A stretch of 64,000 bases of DNA from Frondihabitans sp. 762G35 (GTDB lineage Bacteria; Actinomycetota; Actinomycetes; Actinomycetales; Microbacteriaceae). Below are positions 32,040 to 43,020 of this stretch, one piece after another (within the stretch, counting starts at the first letter, position 1; each line of letters starts with the position of its first letter). Location: positions 682,001 through 746,000 of the forward strand of contig NZ_CP014619.1 of NCBI RefSeq assembly GCF_002074055.1. The letters are read 5' to 3'. The notes beneath the pieces were generated by a model, which saw nothing but the letters and a program-made list of their open reading frames with translations, had not been told where the DNA came from and made no database searches. A program made the position numbers and the translations under genes.

Positions 32040-32218
32040 GACGACCGCCCGTCGAGGGGGCGGTCGCTGAGGCGGTCGGCGGTGCGGAGGCTCGGAGGGA
32101 TCACATCACTCTGTTCGGAGCGGAGGGTGGTGCGGTTGCCCCGGGCGGGCGCGATCACGTGCATGCCCTCGACAGTATGTGTCGGCGGCGCATCGTGTTC
32201 GCCGCGGACCTTACGAAA

Positions 32219-32241
32219 CGGGAACGTCTCGCGGATTCCCG
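32219..32241. promoter_or_regulatory. Inverted repeat upstream of OmpR-type regulator
   Basis: CGGGAA and TTCCCG arms separated by 11 bases, 36 bases before the regulator ATG. A candidate operator in the divergent spacer (32040-32276). Assignment is by position only. Confidence 0.35.
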
Positions 32242-32276
32242 GTCGCCGCCGAGCCGAAGCGCTCCATGATGGGGGC

Positions 32277-33065
32277 ATGCCTCCTCAGGACGTGTCCCGC
32301 GCGCCCGCCGTCGCGCCGGCGGCCGTCCCGGTGCCGCGCGCCGTCCCCGTGCCGCGCGCCGGGGCCGACGCCCCCCGGAGGGTCCTGGTCGTGGAGGACG
32401 ACCCGATCGTCCGCGAGGTCGTCGTGAGCTACCTCGTGAGGCACGGCCACGCCGCCGAGGCCGTGGCCGACGGGCTCACCGCCGTGGCGCGGGTGGCGGC
32501 GTCCCGCCCCGACCTGGTCCTGCTCGACCGCATGCTGCCCGGGATCGACGGCCTGGAGGCGTGCCGGCGGATCCGCGCCGTGGCCGACGTGCCGGTGATC
32601 ATGCTCACGGCGCTCGGTCAGGAGCACGACCGCATCGGCGGCCTCGAGGCCGGCGCCGACGACTACCTCGTCAAACCCTTCTCGCCGCGCGAGCTGATGC
32701 TCCGCGTCGACGCCGTGCTGCGCCGCACGGCCGCGGCCCCGTTCGAGCCGGAGGCCGTGCTCACCGTGGGGGCCTTCCGCCTCGACGCCGCCCAGCGCAC
32801 CCTGGCCCGATCGGGCGCGCCTCTGTCACTGACCGTCCGCGAGTTCGACCTGCTCGCCTTCCTCGTCCGCCATCCCGACCGGGTCTTCACGCGCGAGGAG
32901 CTCCTCCGGGGCGTCTGGGGCTGGGAGTTCGGCGACCTGTCGACCGTGACGGTCCACGTGCGACGCCTCCGCGAGAAGATCGAGCCGGATCCCGCGGCGC
33001 CGCGGCACCTCCACACCGTGTGGGGCGTCGGGTACCGCTTCACGGCCTCGTCCGGGGAGGAGTGA
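32277..33065 (+). CDS. OmpR/PhoB-family response regulator
   Basis: A 262-residue regulator. An unusual ~34-residue Ala/Pro/Val leader with a short internal duplication (VPVPRAVPVPRA) precedes the receiver, which has VLVVEDDPIVREVV, the phosphoacceptor Asp in LVLLDRMLPGIDG and the Lys in YLVKPF. The DNA-binding winged helix includes LSLTVREFDLLAFLVRHPDR and STVTVHVRRLREKIEPDP. It is followed at three bases by its sensor kinase. The leader may mean the true start is a few codons downstream, but GGGGGC is near this ATG. Confidence 0.92.
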   Translation: MPPQDVSRAPAVAPAAVPVPRAVPVPRAGADAPRRVLVVEDDPIVREVVVSYLVRHGHAAEAVADGLTAVARVAASRPDLVLLDRMLPGIDGLEACRRIRAVADVPVIMLTALGQEHDRIGGLEAGADDYLVKPFSPRELMLRVDAVLRRTAAAPFEPEAVLTVGAFRLDAAQRTLARSGAPLSLTVREFDLLAFLVRHPDRVFTREELLRGVWGWEFGDLSTVTVHVRRLREKIEPDPAAPRHLHTVWGVGYRFTASSGEE

Positions 33066-33067
33066 GC

Positions 33068-34210
33068 GTGGCTCCCGCCGACTACCTCGTCGTCTCCCTG
33101 CTCGCCCTCGGCACGGCGCTCGTCGTCGGCGCGCTGGCCCTCGTCGCCCTCAAGCTGCTCAGTCGGGCGTCGCTCGTGGTGCAGGTCGCGGCCGTCGCGG
33201 TCGCCGCCGTCGTGTCGCTCATCGGCGGCATGCTGCTCGCGGCGGAGTTCATGTACGTCTCGTCGCACGATCTCGAGGTGTTCCTCTGGCTGGCCCTCTC
33301 GTCGGGCGCCGTGTCCGTCGTCCTCGCGCTGCTGCTCGGGCGGAGCCTCGTCGGCAACAGCCGGCTGCTGATCGCCCGCGCCCGGCGGGTCGGGGAGGAG
33401 AGTTCCGGGCATCCTGCGCCCCTCGCTCCCGAGCGGCACGTCGCCAACGAGTTCGCGACCCTGGCCCGCGAGCTCGCCGCCTCCGACGAGCGCCTCGCCC
33501 TCTCGCGCGAGCGGGAGGCCCGCACCGAGACGGCCCGGCGCGAGCTGGTCGCCTGGATCTCGCACGACCTCCGGACGCCGCTGGCCGGGCTCCGCGCCAT
33601 GGCCGAGGCGCTGGAGGACGGCCTCGTCGACGACCCCGACCGGTATCACCGGCAGATGCGCGCGCAGGTCGACCGGCTGGGCGGCATGATCGACGACCTC
33701 TTCCAGCTGAGCACGATCCACTCGGGCAACCTGCGCCTGACGCTCCGGCGGGTCCGTGTCTCCGACCTCGTCGACGACCTCGTGGTGGAGCTCGGGCCCA
33801 TCGCGACCGCTCGCGGCGTCCACCTCGTGGCGCGGGACGTCGCCGACGAGACGATCGTGGCCGATCCCGACGAGCTGGCGCGCGCCGTCGCCAACCTCGC
33901 GATGAACAGCATCCGCCTGTCGCCACCCGGCAGCGAGATCACGCTCTCGGCCGAGGCGGCCCCCGGCGACCTCGTGCTGCTCTCCGTCGCGGACAGCGCG
34001 GGCGGCATCCTCGAGACCGATCTCGCCCGCGTCTTCGAGCCGGGGTGGCGGGCCGGTGAGGCCCGGACACCGCTCGCCGACGGCTCGGCAGGAGGCGCGG
34101 GTCTCGGCCTCGCGATCGTGCAGGGCATCGTCGAGGCTCACCGCGGCCACGTCTCGGTCCGCAACGTCGACGGCGGCTGCCGGTTCGACGTGGCGCTGCC
34201 GCGGTCCTGA
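33068..34210 (+). CDS. EnvZ/HisKA-type sensor histidine kinase
   Basis: A 380-residue kinase with three or four N-terminal helices (to ~residue 100), a short HAMP-like linker, and a HisKA motif ELVAWISHDLRTPLAGLRAM whose His is phosphorylated. ATPase boxes follow: N-box LARAVANLAMNSIRLSPPGS, G1 VADSAGGI and G2 GSAGGAGLGLAIVQGIVEAH. GTG 33068 is favoured over 33062 because GGAGGAG then has proper spacing. It partners the preceding regulator; there is almost no extracytoplasmic domain, so it may sense a membrane event. Confidence 0.92.
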   Translation: MAPADYLVVSLLALGTALVVGALALVALKLLSRASLVVQVAAVAVAAVVSLIGGMLLAAEFMYVSSHDLEVFLWLALSSGAVSVVLALLLGRSLVGNSRLLIARARRVGEESSGHPAPLAPERHVANEFATLARELAASDERLALSREREARTETARRELVAWISHDLRTPLAGLRAMAEALEDGLVDDPDRYHRQMRAQVDRLGGMIDDLFQLSTIHSGNLRLTLRRVRVSDLVDDLVVELGPIATARGVHLVARDVADETIVADPDELARAVANLAMNSIRLSPPGSEITLSAEAAPGDLVLLSVADSAGGILETDLARVFEPGWRAGEARTPLADGSAGGAGLGLAIVQGIVEAHRGHVSVRNVDGGCRFDVALPRS

Positions 34211-34242
34211 CGGGGGAGCCGCCCGCGGCAGAGGAGCCGCCG

Positions 34243-34911
34243 CTACTCGCGGACGGCGTCGCTCCCGCTCGCCTGGAGGGCGTGGGTGCCGCGCAGGGCC
34301 TCGGTCGAGGCCAGGGCCCGGGCGAAACGACTGCGCGGCGCGACGGCGGCCACGTCGAGGGCGTCGTCGATCGTGTCGACGTCGACGAGCTCGGGCAGCA
34401 TGCCGACGCGCAGGCCGGCTTCGGCGAGGCGGGCCAGCTGGTGCGCACCCGTGTCGTCCTGCGACATCGGGACTCCGCGGAGGAGGTCGCCCCGGGGCTC
34501 CCGGAGCGCAAGCGCCCAGAAGCCGCCGTCGTTCGCGGGGCCGAACCACGCGTCGACGTCGCTCGTCCAGCCGTCGAAGACGGGGGCGAGGTCGGCGACG
34601 GTGAGCTGCGGGGTGTCCATCCCGACGAGGACGGTGGGACCCGTCACGACGTCGAACATCGCCCCGAGGCGGGCGTCGAGGCCGCCCTGCACCTGGGGCA
34701 GGATCTCGTAGCCCCGGGCCTCCTGCGGCGGCACGACACCGTCGAACAGCAGGATGCGCCGGGTCGCCGGCAGCGCGGACGCGACGGCCAGGGTGTCGGC
34801 GAGAGCGGCGCTCGCGACCCGGGCGGCCTCCTCCAGACTGAGGGGCGGGTGGAGGCGCGTCTTCACCTTGCCGGGCAGGCACTCCTTGGCGATCACGACG
34901 AGGGTGGTCAT
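34243..34911 (-). CDS. DUF2064/TIGR04282-type glycosyl- or nucleotidyltransferase
   Basis: A 222-residue GT-A fold protein: LVVIAKECLPGKVKTRLHPP at the start replaces the nucleotidyltransferase signature, then VGMDTPQLTVADLAPVF and FGPANDGGFWALALREPR, which are family hallmarks (the GMDTPQ and DGGFWALG motifs). Homologues are found beside GT2 enzymes and are thought to act on nucleotide-sugar or related substrates. Its ATG overlaps the stop of the upstream GT2 gene (ATGA), so the two are coupled. Confidence 0.82.
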   Translation of the reverse strand: MTTLVVIAKECLPGKVKTRLHPPLSLEEAARVASAALADTLAVASALPATRRILLFDGVVPPQEARGYEILPQVQGGLDARLGAMFDVVTGPTVLVGMDTPQLTVADLAPVFDGWTSDVDAWFGPANDGGFWALALREPRGDLLRGVPMSQDDTGAHQLARLAEAGLRVGMLPELVDVDTIDDALDVAAVAPRSRFARALASTEALRGTHALQASGSDAVRE

Positions 34912-35585
34912 CGGCGCGGTCCTTTCGCGTCTCGCAGCAGCGCGGACATGTCGTGGACGGCGCGGGCCGTCCCGCGGATGGTGCCGGTGACCTTGCTCCG
35001 GCCGACTCGGGGCGCGTAGGGCGCGTCGAGCTCCCGGATGCGCCAGCCCGCCTCGCTGGCACGGAGGACCATCTCGAGCGGGTAACCGCTCCGGCGGTCG
35101 CGGAGGTCGAGGGCGAGCAGCGCCTCGCGGCGGGCGGCGCGCATCGGCCCCAGGTCGTGGAGGGCGACGCCGGACGCCCGACGCATCAGTCTCGCGAGCA
35201 CGAGGTTCGCGATCCGGGCGTGCAGCGGCCAGGCGCCGCGCGTCGTCGGACGGCGACGGCCGAGCGTGAGATCGGCCTCGCCCGCGAGGATCGGGGCCAC
35301 GAGCGCGGGCAGGTCGGCGGGGTTCATGGAGGCGTCGGCGTCGCAGAACGTCACCACGGGGGCCGTGGCCGCCACGAGGCCCGCGTGGGCGGCGGCGCCG
35401 AAGCCGCGCCGCGACTCCTGAACGACCGTCGCGCCGAGCGAGCGGGCGACCTCGGCCGAGCGGTCGGTCGATCCGTTGTCGACGACGATGGCGCGGTAGC
35501 CCTCGGGGAGCCGGGAGAGGATCCAGGGGAGGGCGCGCTCCTCGTTCAGGCAGGGCAGCACGACGTCGACGGTCGCTGTGGTCAT
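34908..35585 (-). CDS. Glycosyltransferase family 2 (dolichyl-phosphate sugar synthase-like)
   Basis: A 225-residue cytoplasmic GT2: VDVVLPCLNEERALPWILSR binds the donor, VVDNGSTDRSAEVA follows, and the metal-binding region is VTFCDADASMNPADLPALV. A later acceptor motif is RRSGYPLEMVLRASEAGW. No membrane helix. The size and motifs resemble polyprenyl-phosphate glucosyl/mannosyl synthases. I start at ATG 35585, where the conserved domain begins. It could supply the lipid-linked sugar used by the two GT-C enzymes nearby. Confidence 0.85.
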   Translation of the reverse strand: MTTATVDVVLPCLNEERALPWILSRLPEGYRAIVVDNGSTDRSAEVARSLGATVVQESRRGFGAAAHAGLVAATAPVVTFCDADASMNPADLPALVAPILAGEADLTLGRRRPTTRGAWPLHARIANLVLARLMRRASGVALHDLGPMRAARREALLALDLRDRRSGYPLEMVLRASEAGWRIRELDAPYAPRVGRSKVTGTIRGTARAVHDMSALLRDAKGPRR

Positions 35586-35733
35586 CCTCCGAGAATACGA
35601 AGGAGCACCTGAGAGGAGCGGGCGAGCGGGTCGCGGTCGGACGGTCGGCATGGCTGCTCCGGTTCGTGGGGGCAGCCGGGTGGCGCCGCACCCCTGGTTC
35701 GGAGCGGAGGCCGCGGGGGACGGGGTGCGGCGC

Positions 35734-36804
35734 TCAGCGGACGGCGGCGCGCAGGGGGGCGGTCGCGAATTCGCGCATCCCGTCCTCGAAGGACACGCCG
35801 GGCTCCCAGTGGAGCTCCCGCCGGAGTCGCTCCGACGAGGCCGTGATGTGACGGACGTCGCCCGCCCGGTAGTCGCCCGTCACGACGGGAGCCGGGCCGC
35901 CCGCGTGCCGGGCCAGCGCCTCCGCCATCTCGCCGATCGTGTGCACGGAGCCGCTGCCGACGTTGAACGCGCGGAACGTGTCCGGCTCCTGCGATGCGGT
36001 CCAGTCGAGCGCCGCGAGATTGGCGGAGGCCACGTCGCGGACGTGGACGAAGTCGCGCCGCTGCCGGCCGTCCTCGTAGACGCGCGGGGCCTCGCCACGC
36101 TCGAGGGCCGAGCGGAAGAGCGAGGCGACGCCGGCGTAGGGCGTGTTCTGCGGCATGCCGGGGCCGTAGACGTTGTGGTAGCGGAGGGCGGCGGCGCGGC
36201 CGCCCGTGCTCCTGGCCCACGAGGTCGCGAGGTGCTCCTGCGTGAGCTTCGTGATGGCGTAGACGTTGCGGGGATCGAGCGGGGCGTCCTCCGCGATGAG
36301 CTCCGGGCGGAGGAGCTCGCCGTCGGCGTCGCGCGGATCGAAGACGCCCGCGTCGAGGTCGGCGATGCGCCGGGGGGCGGGGCGTTCGAGGCCCTTCGGA
36401 CCGCGATACGCGCCCTCGCCGTACACGACCATCGACGACGCGACGACGAGGCGGTCGACTCCTGCGCGCGCCATCGCGGCGAGCACCGTGGCGGTGCCGA
36501 GGTCGTTCGAGGAGACGTAGTCGGGGGCGTCCTGGAAGTCGACGCCGAGCCCCACCTTCGCGGCCTGGTGGCAGACGGCGGCGACCCCGCGGAGGGCGTC
36601 GTCGAGCGCGTCGGCGTCGCGGACGTCGGCCCGCAGGAAGTCGACCCGCTCGTCGAACGACGGCTCGCCGCCGTGCACGTCGGGTCGGAGGTCGTCGATG
36701 ACGCGCACGGCCCAGCCCCGGTCGAGGGCACCCGTCACGATCTCGCCGCCGATGAAGCCGGCTCCGCCCGTGACGAGCAGGAGGGGCGGGGCCGCCTCGC
36801 TCAC
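35734..36804 (-). CDS. NAD-dependent sugar-nucleotide epimerase/dehydratase
   Basis: A 356-residue extended SDR: LLLVTGGAGFIGGEIVTGAL binds NAD, and the catalytic YxxxK is YAITK near residue 187, with the preceding Ser/Thr in ASSMVVYGEGAYRG. C-terminal YRAGDVRHITASSERLRREL is typical of UDP-sugar epimerases of the GalE/WcaG group. It overlaps the upstream MTA phosphorylase gene by four bases (GTGA), so its GTG at 36804 is well fixed. It likely supplies an activated sugar for the adjacent transferases. Confidence 0.88.
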   Translation of the reverse strand: MSEAAPPLLLVTGGAGFIGGEIVTGALDRGWAVRVIDDLRPDVHGGEPSFDERVDFLRADVRDADALDDALRGVAAVCHQAAKVGLGVDFQDAPDYVSSNDLGTATVLAAMARAGVDRLVVASSMVVYGEGAYRGPKGLERPAPRRIADLDAGVFDPRDADGELLRPELIAEDAPLDPRNVYAITKLTQEHLATSWARSTGGRAAALRYHNVYGPGMPQNTPYAGVASLFRSALERGEAPRVYEDGRQRRDFVHVRDVASANLAALDWTASQEPDTFRAFNVGSGSVHTIGEMAEALARHAGGPAPVVTGDYRAGDVRHITASSERLRRELHWEPGVSFEDGMREFATAPLRAAVR

Positions 36805-37679
36805 GCGGTCGCGCCCGAGACGGGGCGGGCGAGCACCTCGGCCACGGCCTCGGCGGGGATCAGCGCCCTCGGCTCGAAGTCGTCGGGAAGGGCCTGCAGG
36901 ATGCGCTCGATCGCCTTCACGATCAGCGGCTGGGCCTCGGCCAGGCGCGTGAAGACGAGCTCCGCGCTGACCGTGTCGTCGTCGCTGCCCTCCTCGGGTG
37001 CCAGCCCGGCGTCGCTGTCGGTGACGAACGAGAGGTTCACCGTGCCGATGTTGAGCTCGGCGGCGAGCGGCACCTCGGGGACCATCGTCATGTTGACCGT
37101 GTGCGCTCCGGCCTGGCGGTACCAGACCGACTCGGCGCGCGTGGAGAACCGCGGCCCCTGGACGACGACGCAGGTGCCCGTCGGGGCGAAGTCGCCGAGC
37201 TCCTTGGCGAGGGCCTCGATGGCCGCCTGCCGGAGCACCGGGTCGAACGGGTCGGCGGCCGCCAGGTGCTGCACGGAGCCCTCGTCGAAGAACGTGTCGC
37301 GCCGGCCCCAGGTGCGGTCGATGAACTGGTCGGTGACCACGAGGGTCCCCGGCGGGTAGTCCGGGTGGACGCCGCCGACGGCGGACGACGACACGATGGC
37401 CTTCGCGCCGAGCGAGGCGAGCGCCCAGATGTTCGCGCGGTAGCCGATGAGGTGGGGGGCCACGGAGTGGTCGCTGCCGTGACGCGTGAGGAACGCCACG
37501 CGCTTCCCGCCCAGCTCGCCGATCGTGACGGGGCTCGAGGTGGGCCCGTACGGGGTGTCGACGTGGAGCGTCTCGGCGGCGCCCTCCTCGAAGAGCGAGT
37601 AGAGGCCGGAGCCGCCGATCACGGCGACGTCGACCCGTTCTGAAGGGGCTGTGGATAAGTCCGGAGGGGTCGGCGCCAT
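36801..37679 (-). CDS. S-methyl-5'-thioadenosine (or purine nucleoside) phosphorylase
   Basis: A 292-residue PNP/MTAP-fold enzyme. Phosphate and nucleoside site motifs are visible: VIGGSGLYSLFEEG, FLTRHGSDHSVAPHLIGYRA, VVQGPRFSTRAESVWYR and VNMTMVPEVPLAAELNI. It cleaves 5'-methylthioadenosine (or inosine) with phosphate in methionine/purine salvage; the MTAP branch is favoured. The ATG at 37679 has TAGTCT exactly seven bases upstream and no ribosome binding site, so the mRNA may be leaderless. It leads the operon containing the epimerase. Confidence 0.88.
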   Translation of the reverse strand: MAPTPPDLSTAPSERVDVAVIGGSGLYSLFEEGAAETLHVDTPYGPTSSPVTIGELGGKRVAFLTRHGSDHSVAPHLIGYRANIWALASLGAKAIVSSSAVGGVHPDYPPGTLVVTDQFIDRTWGRRDTFFDEGSVQHLAAADPFDPVLRQAAIEALAKELGDFAPTGTCVVVQGPRFSTRAESVWYRQAGAHTVNMTMVPEVPLAAELNIGTVNLSFVTDSDAGLAPEEGSDDDTVSAELVFTRLAEAQPLIVKAIERILQALPDDFEPRALIPAEAVAEVLARPVSGATA

Positions 37680-37730
37680 GAATGCGAGACTACTGGGACG
37701 AGACGGCCGGAAGATGGGAAAGGGGCGCGA

Positions 37731-39053
37731 GTGCGAACGATCGAGGAGCATGCGGCGGCGATCGACGCGCTGGTGACGACCGCTCTCGCCGGGCGAGCAC
37801 CCGAGGTCCTTCCCGTCGACGCGAGCGCGATGGCGCGCTCGCCCGAGAGGTACCGCGACCGCCTCCTGCTCGCCGACGTCCTGGCACCCCTCGATCTCCC
37901 GCCCTTCGACAACTCGCAGATGGACGGCTACGCGGTCGACTCGTCGGAGCTCGCCGCGTCGAGCGCCGCCGGCAGCGCCGTTCTCGCTGTCGGCACGCGC
38001 ATCCCGGCGGGCACCCTCCCCGCCGATCTCGGTCCGGGCACAGCGGCGCCCATCATGACGGGAGCGCCGATCCCGCGGGGGGCCGACGCGGTGATCCCCA
38101 TCGAGCAGGCCGATCCACCCCGCTTCCTCGGTGAGTCGGCGGGGCAGACGGTCGTCCTCCCGGCGGCGGTCGACTCCGGTGCCTTCGTGCGCACGGTCGG
38201 GTCCGACGTCCGTGCCGGCGACCTGCTGCTGCCCGCCGGCACGGTGCTCCGAGCGGCCCACTTCGGCATCCTCGCGGCGTCGGGCGTGGGCGAGGTCGGG
38301 GTCGCCGCACGGCCCCGAGTCCTCGTCGTCTCCACGGGGTCCGAGCTGGCCGACGGCGGCGAGCTCGTCCCCGGCTCCATCCACGACGCGAACGCGATCA
38401 TGCTCGCGTCCCTCCTCACGAGCGCCGGAGCCACGGTCGACCTCGCCCGGGCCCCCGACGACGCAGCGCACCTCCTCGACGTGCTCCGCGAGCACGGTCT
38501 CGGCGTGTCCGGCCGTGCTCCCGGCGCCTCCGGCGGTGCTCCCAGTGCCTCCGGCGACGCGCCCGCCCCCGACCTCGTCGTCACCACGGGCGGCGTGAGC
38601 GCCGGCGCCTACGAGGTCGTGCGCGAGACGTTCGCTCCCCGGGGCGTCGAGTTCGGGTCGGTCGCGATGCAGCCCGGCGGTCCGCAGGGGTGGGGCGAGC
38701 TGGATCTCGACGGGGGGCGACGCGTCGCGGTCGTGTGCTTCCCGGGCAACCCGGTGTCGGCGCTGGTGTCGTTCGAGGCGTTCCTCCGGGGTCCGTTGCT
38801 CCGGGCCTCCTGCGGGCGGTCACCGCGGCGCGACGCCACCGCGACGCTCGCGGAGGGCGCCGATTCGCCGGCGGGAAAACACCAGGTGCGTCGTGGGCGG
38901 CTCGACGACTCGGGCCTCGTGCACTTCGTCGGCGGTGCGAGTTCGCACCTCCTGCACGCCTACGCGCGGTCCACGGTGCTCGTCGGCATCCCCGTCGGCA
39001 CCTCGCGGGTCGAACCCGGCGATGAGGTCGTAGTGTGGCCCCTCGATGACTGA
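37731..39053 (+). CDS. moeA: Molybdopterin molybdotransferase MoeA
   Basis: A 440-residue enzyme that inserts molybdate into adenylylated molybdopterin. Conserved pieces include [48 protein letters not shown] and [15 protein letters not shown], plus [20 protein letters not shown] in domain III. An unusual Gly/Ser/Ala/Pro insert from a short DNA tandem repeat lies near residue 265. It starts at GTG 37731 behind AAAGGGGC. It leads the moeA-moaC-mog-moaE operon, where every junction overlaps. Confidence 0.95.
   Translation: MRTIEEHAAAIDALVTTALAGRAPEVLPVDASAMARSPERYRDRLLLADVLAPLDLPPFDNSQMDGYAVDSSELAASSAAGSAVLAVGTRIPAGTLPADLGPGTAAPIMTGAPIPRGADAVIPIEQADPPRFLGESAGQTVVLPAAVDSGAFVRTVGSDVRAGDLLLPAGTVLRAAHFGILAASGVGEVGVAARPRVLVVSTGSELADGGELVPGSIHDANAIMLASLLTSAGATVDLARAPDDAAHLLDVLREHGLGVSGRAPGASGGAPSASGDAPAPDLVVTTGGVSAGAYEVVRETFAPRGVEFGSVAMQPGGPQGWGELDLDGGRRVAVVCFPGNPVSALVSFEAFLRGPLLRASCGRSPRRDATATLAEGADSPAGKHQVRRGRLDDSGLVHFVGGASSHLLHAYARSTVLVGIPVGTSRVEPGDEVVVWPLDD
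38515..38556 (+). repeat. 21-bp tandem duplication inside moeA
   Basis: Two adjacent 21-base units differing at two positions add a GAPSASG-type linker between conserved MoeA blocks. The length keeps the reading frame, so it is tolerated and probably variable among strains. Confidence 0.75.
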
Positions 39054-39540
39054 CCTCGATCCGGTCGCCGCCTCGGGCGACCTCACCCACCTCCGCTCCG
39101 ACGGCAGCGCCCACATGGTCGACGTGACCGGCAAGGCCGAGACCACGCGCACCGCTACGGCCCAGGCCGTGCTCCGCACTCGGGCCGACGTCGTCTCGCG
39201 CATCGCCGACGGCACGCTCCCCAAGGGCGAGGCGCTCGGCACCGCCCGCATCGCCGGCATCATGGCCGCGAAGCAGACCTCGACGCTCATTCCGCTCTGC
39301 CACCCGCTGCCCATCGGGTCGGTCACGGTCGACTTCGAGACCGCGCCCGAGTCGGTGCGCGTCACGGCGACCGTGTCCACCCGGGGTGTGACCGGGGTCG
39401 AGATGGAGGCCCTGACGGCCGCCACCGTCGCCGCGCTCACCCTCTACGACATGATCAAGGCGGTCGACAAGCTGGCCGTCATCGAGGCCGTCCAGGTGCT
39501 CGAGAAGAGCGGCGGGAAGAGCGGAGACTGGTCGCGATGA
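39046..39540 (+). CDS. moaC: Cyclic pyranopterin monophosphate synthase MoaC
   Basis: A 164-residue protein with the diagnostic motifs [20 protein letters not shown] at the N-terminus, [18 protein letters not shown] in the middle and [20 protein letters not shown] followed by IKAVDK at the end. It converts MoaA's product to cyclic pyranopterin monophosphate. It overlaps the moeA 3' end by eight bases and mog by four, consistent with one operon. Confidence 0.96.
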   Translation: MTDLDPVAASGDLTHLRSDGSAHMVDVTGKAETTRTATAQAVLRTRADVVSRIADGTLPKGEALGTARIAGIMAAKQTSTLIPLCHPLPIGSVTVDFETAPESVRVTATVSTRGVTGVEMEALTAATVAALTLYDMIKAVDKLAVIEAVQVLEKSGGKSGDWSR

Positions 39541-40061
39541 CCGACACCGAACTCCGTCCCCACCCGCGCACGGCCCTCGTGGTCGTGGCCTCGACCTCCG
39601 CGTCGCTCGGCAACGCCTCCGACGACACCGGCCCCGTGATCGCGGAGTGGCTCACCGAGCGCGGCTTCGCCGTGGACGAGACCGTCGTCGTGGCCGACGG
39701 CGAACCGGTCGGGCGGGCCCTCGTCGCCGGCATCGCCCAGGGCGTCTCGCTGATCGTCACCACCGGCGGCACCGGGGTGTCGCCGACCGACGCGACGCCC
39801 GAGGTCACCCTGCCGCTCATCGACAAGCGCCTCCTCGGCGTGGAGGAGGAGCTCCGCCGCCGCGGCTCCCGCCACGTCGTCACCGCCCTCCTCAGCCGCG
39901 GCGTCGTCGGCGTCGCGGGCCGGAGCCTCGTGGTCAACCTGCCCGGTTCGCCGGGTGGCGTCCGCGACGGTCTCGAGCTCCTCGGGGAGGTCGTCGACCA
40001 CCTCCTCGAACAGATCGTCGGCGGGCGCGGTCACAGTGCGCGGGGCGGGCAGCATGGCTGA
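39537..40061 (+). CDS. mog: Molybdopterin adenylyltransferase (Mog/MoaB family)
   Basis: A 174-residue MogA-fold protein: [20 protein letters not shown], the active-site loop [19 protein letters not shown] and a C-terminal [16 protein letters not shown]. It activates molybdopterin with ATP before MoeA-catalysed molybdate insertion. ATG 39537 overlaps the moaC stop, and the moaE start lies inside its last codons. Confidence 0.93.
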   Translation: MTDTELRPHPRTALVVVASTSASLGNASDDTGPVIAEWLTERGFAVDETVVVADGEPVGRALVAGIAQGVSLIVTTGGTGVSPTDATPEVTLPLIDKRLLGVEEELRRRGSRHVVTALLSRGVVGVAGRSLVVNLPGSPGGVRDGLELLGEVVDHLLEQIVGGRGHSARGGQHG

Positions 40062-40503
40062 CCCGCGCGAGAACGCCGAGTCCCGCATCCTGCTGGCCCG
40101 CGTCATGCTCGACGAGCTGTCGGTGGCGCACTGCGCCGACCTCGTGAGCAGCGCGTCGGCGGGAGCCGTCGTGACGTTCGAGGGCGTGGTCCGCGACCAC
40201 GACGACGGTCGGGGCGTCGAGGCGCTCGAGTACGAGGCGCACCCGTCGGCGACGGCGGTGCTGCGCGAGGTGGCCGTCGAGATCGCGCACGAGCATCCTG
40301 CGGTCGCGATCGCGGTCGAGCACCGCTCGGGCCCGCTCGGCATCGGCGACGTGGCGCTCGCCTGCGCCGTCGCGAGCGCTCACCGCGCGGAGGCGTTCGC
40401 CGCCTGCGGCGCCCTGGTCGACCGCGTCAAGGAGCGCGTCCCGATCTGGAAGAAGCAGGACTTCACCGACGGCAGCACCGAGTGGGTCGCGTCGCTCTCG
40501 TAG
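40054..40503 (+). CDS. moaE: Molybdopterin synthase large subunit MoaE
   Basis: A 149-residue protein with AGAVVTFEGVVRDHDDGRGV, EHRSGPLGIGDVALACAVAS and the C-terminal catalytic VKERVPIWKKQDF, whose Lys residues contact the substrate. It forms a heterotetramer with MoaD to add the dithiolene sulfurs. I use ATG 40054, overlapping the mog stop by eight bases. A frame open upstream is the mog shadow. Confidence 0.95.
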   Translation: MADPRENAESRILLARVMLDELSVAHCADLVSSASAGAVVTFEGVVRDHDDGRGVEALEYEAHPSATAVLREVAVEIAHEHPAVAIAVEHRSGPLGIGDVALACAVASAHRAEAFAACGALVDRVKERVPIWKKQDFTDGSTEWVASLS

Positions 40504-40520
40504 CCCCGTACCCTTGACGG

Positions 40521-42338
<1,818 letters not shown>

Positions 42339-42449
42339 CGCCCGCCGCCGTCCGCTGAACCCTCGTGTTCGGCTGCGGCGGTGGTCCTAGGCGGTGTGCG
42401 GCGACCGAGCGCGAGGGTCTAGCGGCTCGCGGCGGCAGGCGCCAGCGCC

Positions 42450-42953
42450 TCAGGCGCCGAGGCGCAGCGACAGGGAGCGCAGGAGCCCCGACAACTGCTC
42501 CCGCTCGACGCCCGACAGATCGCCGAGCAGGTCGCGCTCCGCCTCGATGAGGTTCGCGATGGCGACGTCGACCGTGGTGCGTCCCCGCCGGGTCATCGTG
42601 ACCAGGATGCCCCGGCCGTCGCGCGGGTCGGTCCGCCGCTCCACGAGTTCGCGCTCCACCAGTCGGTCGATGCGGTTGGTCATGGTGCCGCTGGAGACGA
42701 GGGTCTGCGTGAGGAGGGCCTTCGGGGAGAGCTGGTACGGGGCTCCTGCTCTCCGCAGCGCGCTCAGGACGTCGAACTCCCACGACTCGAGGCCGCTCGC
42801 GGTGAAGGCGGCCTTGCGCGCACGATCGAGGTGCTTCGCCAGCCGGCCGACGCGCGACAGCACGTGGAGGGGCGTGAAGTCGAGGTCGGGACGCTCGCGA
42901 TTCCACGCGGCGACGATCCGGTCGACCTCGTCCTGCGCGGCGTCTTCGGGCAT
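42450..42953 (-). CDS. MarR-family transcriptional regulator
   Basis: A 167-residue winged-helix regulator: helix GRLAKHLDRARKAAFTASGL, HTH LSPKALLTQTLVSSGTMTNR with recognition helix IDRLVERELVERR, and a wing DPRDGRGILVTMTRRG. ATG 42953 is favoured because CATAAT (a -10-like hexamer) lies six bases before it, indicating leaderless initiation; the frame is open to 43058. It is divergent from a small monooxygenase gene that it may control. Confidence 0.87.
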   Translation of the reverse strand: MPEDAAQDEVDRIVAAWNRERPDLDFTPLHVLSRVGRLAKHLDRARKAAFTASGLESWEFDVLSALRRAGAPYQLSPKALLTQTLVSSGTMTNRIDRLVERELVERRTDPRDGRGILVTMTRRGRTTVDVAIANLIEAERDLLGDLSGVEREQLSGLLRSLSLRLGA

Positions 42954-43020
42954 CCGTCCATTATGTCGGCCTACGCTCCGAGGCGGTGGGCACCGTCGCC
43001 CGCCGGAATCGAGGAGCATC

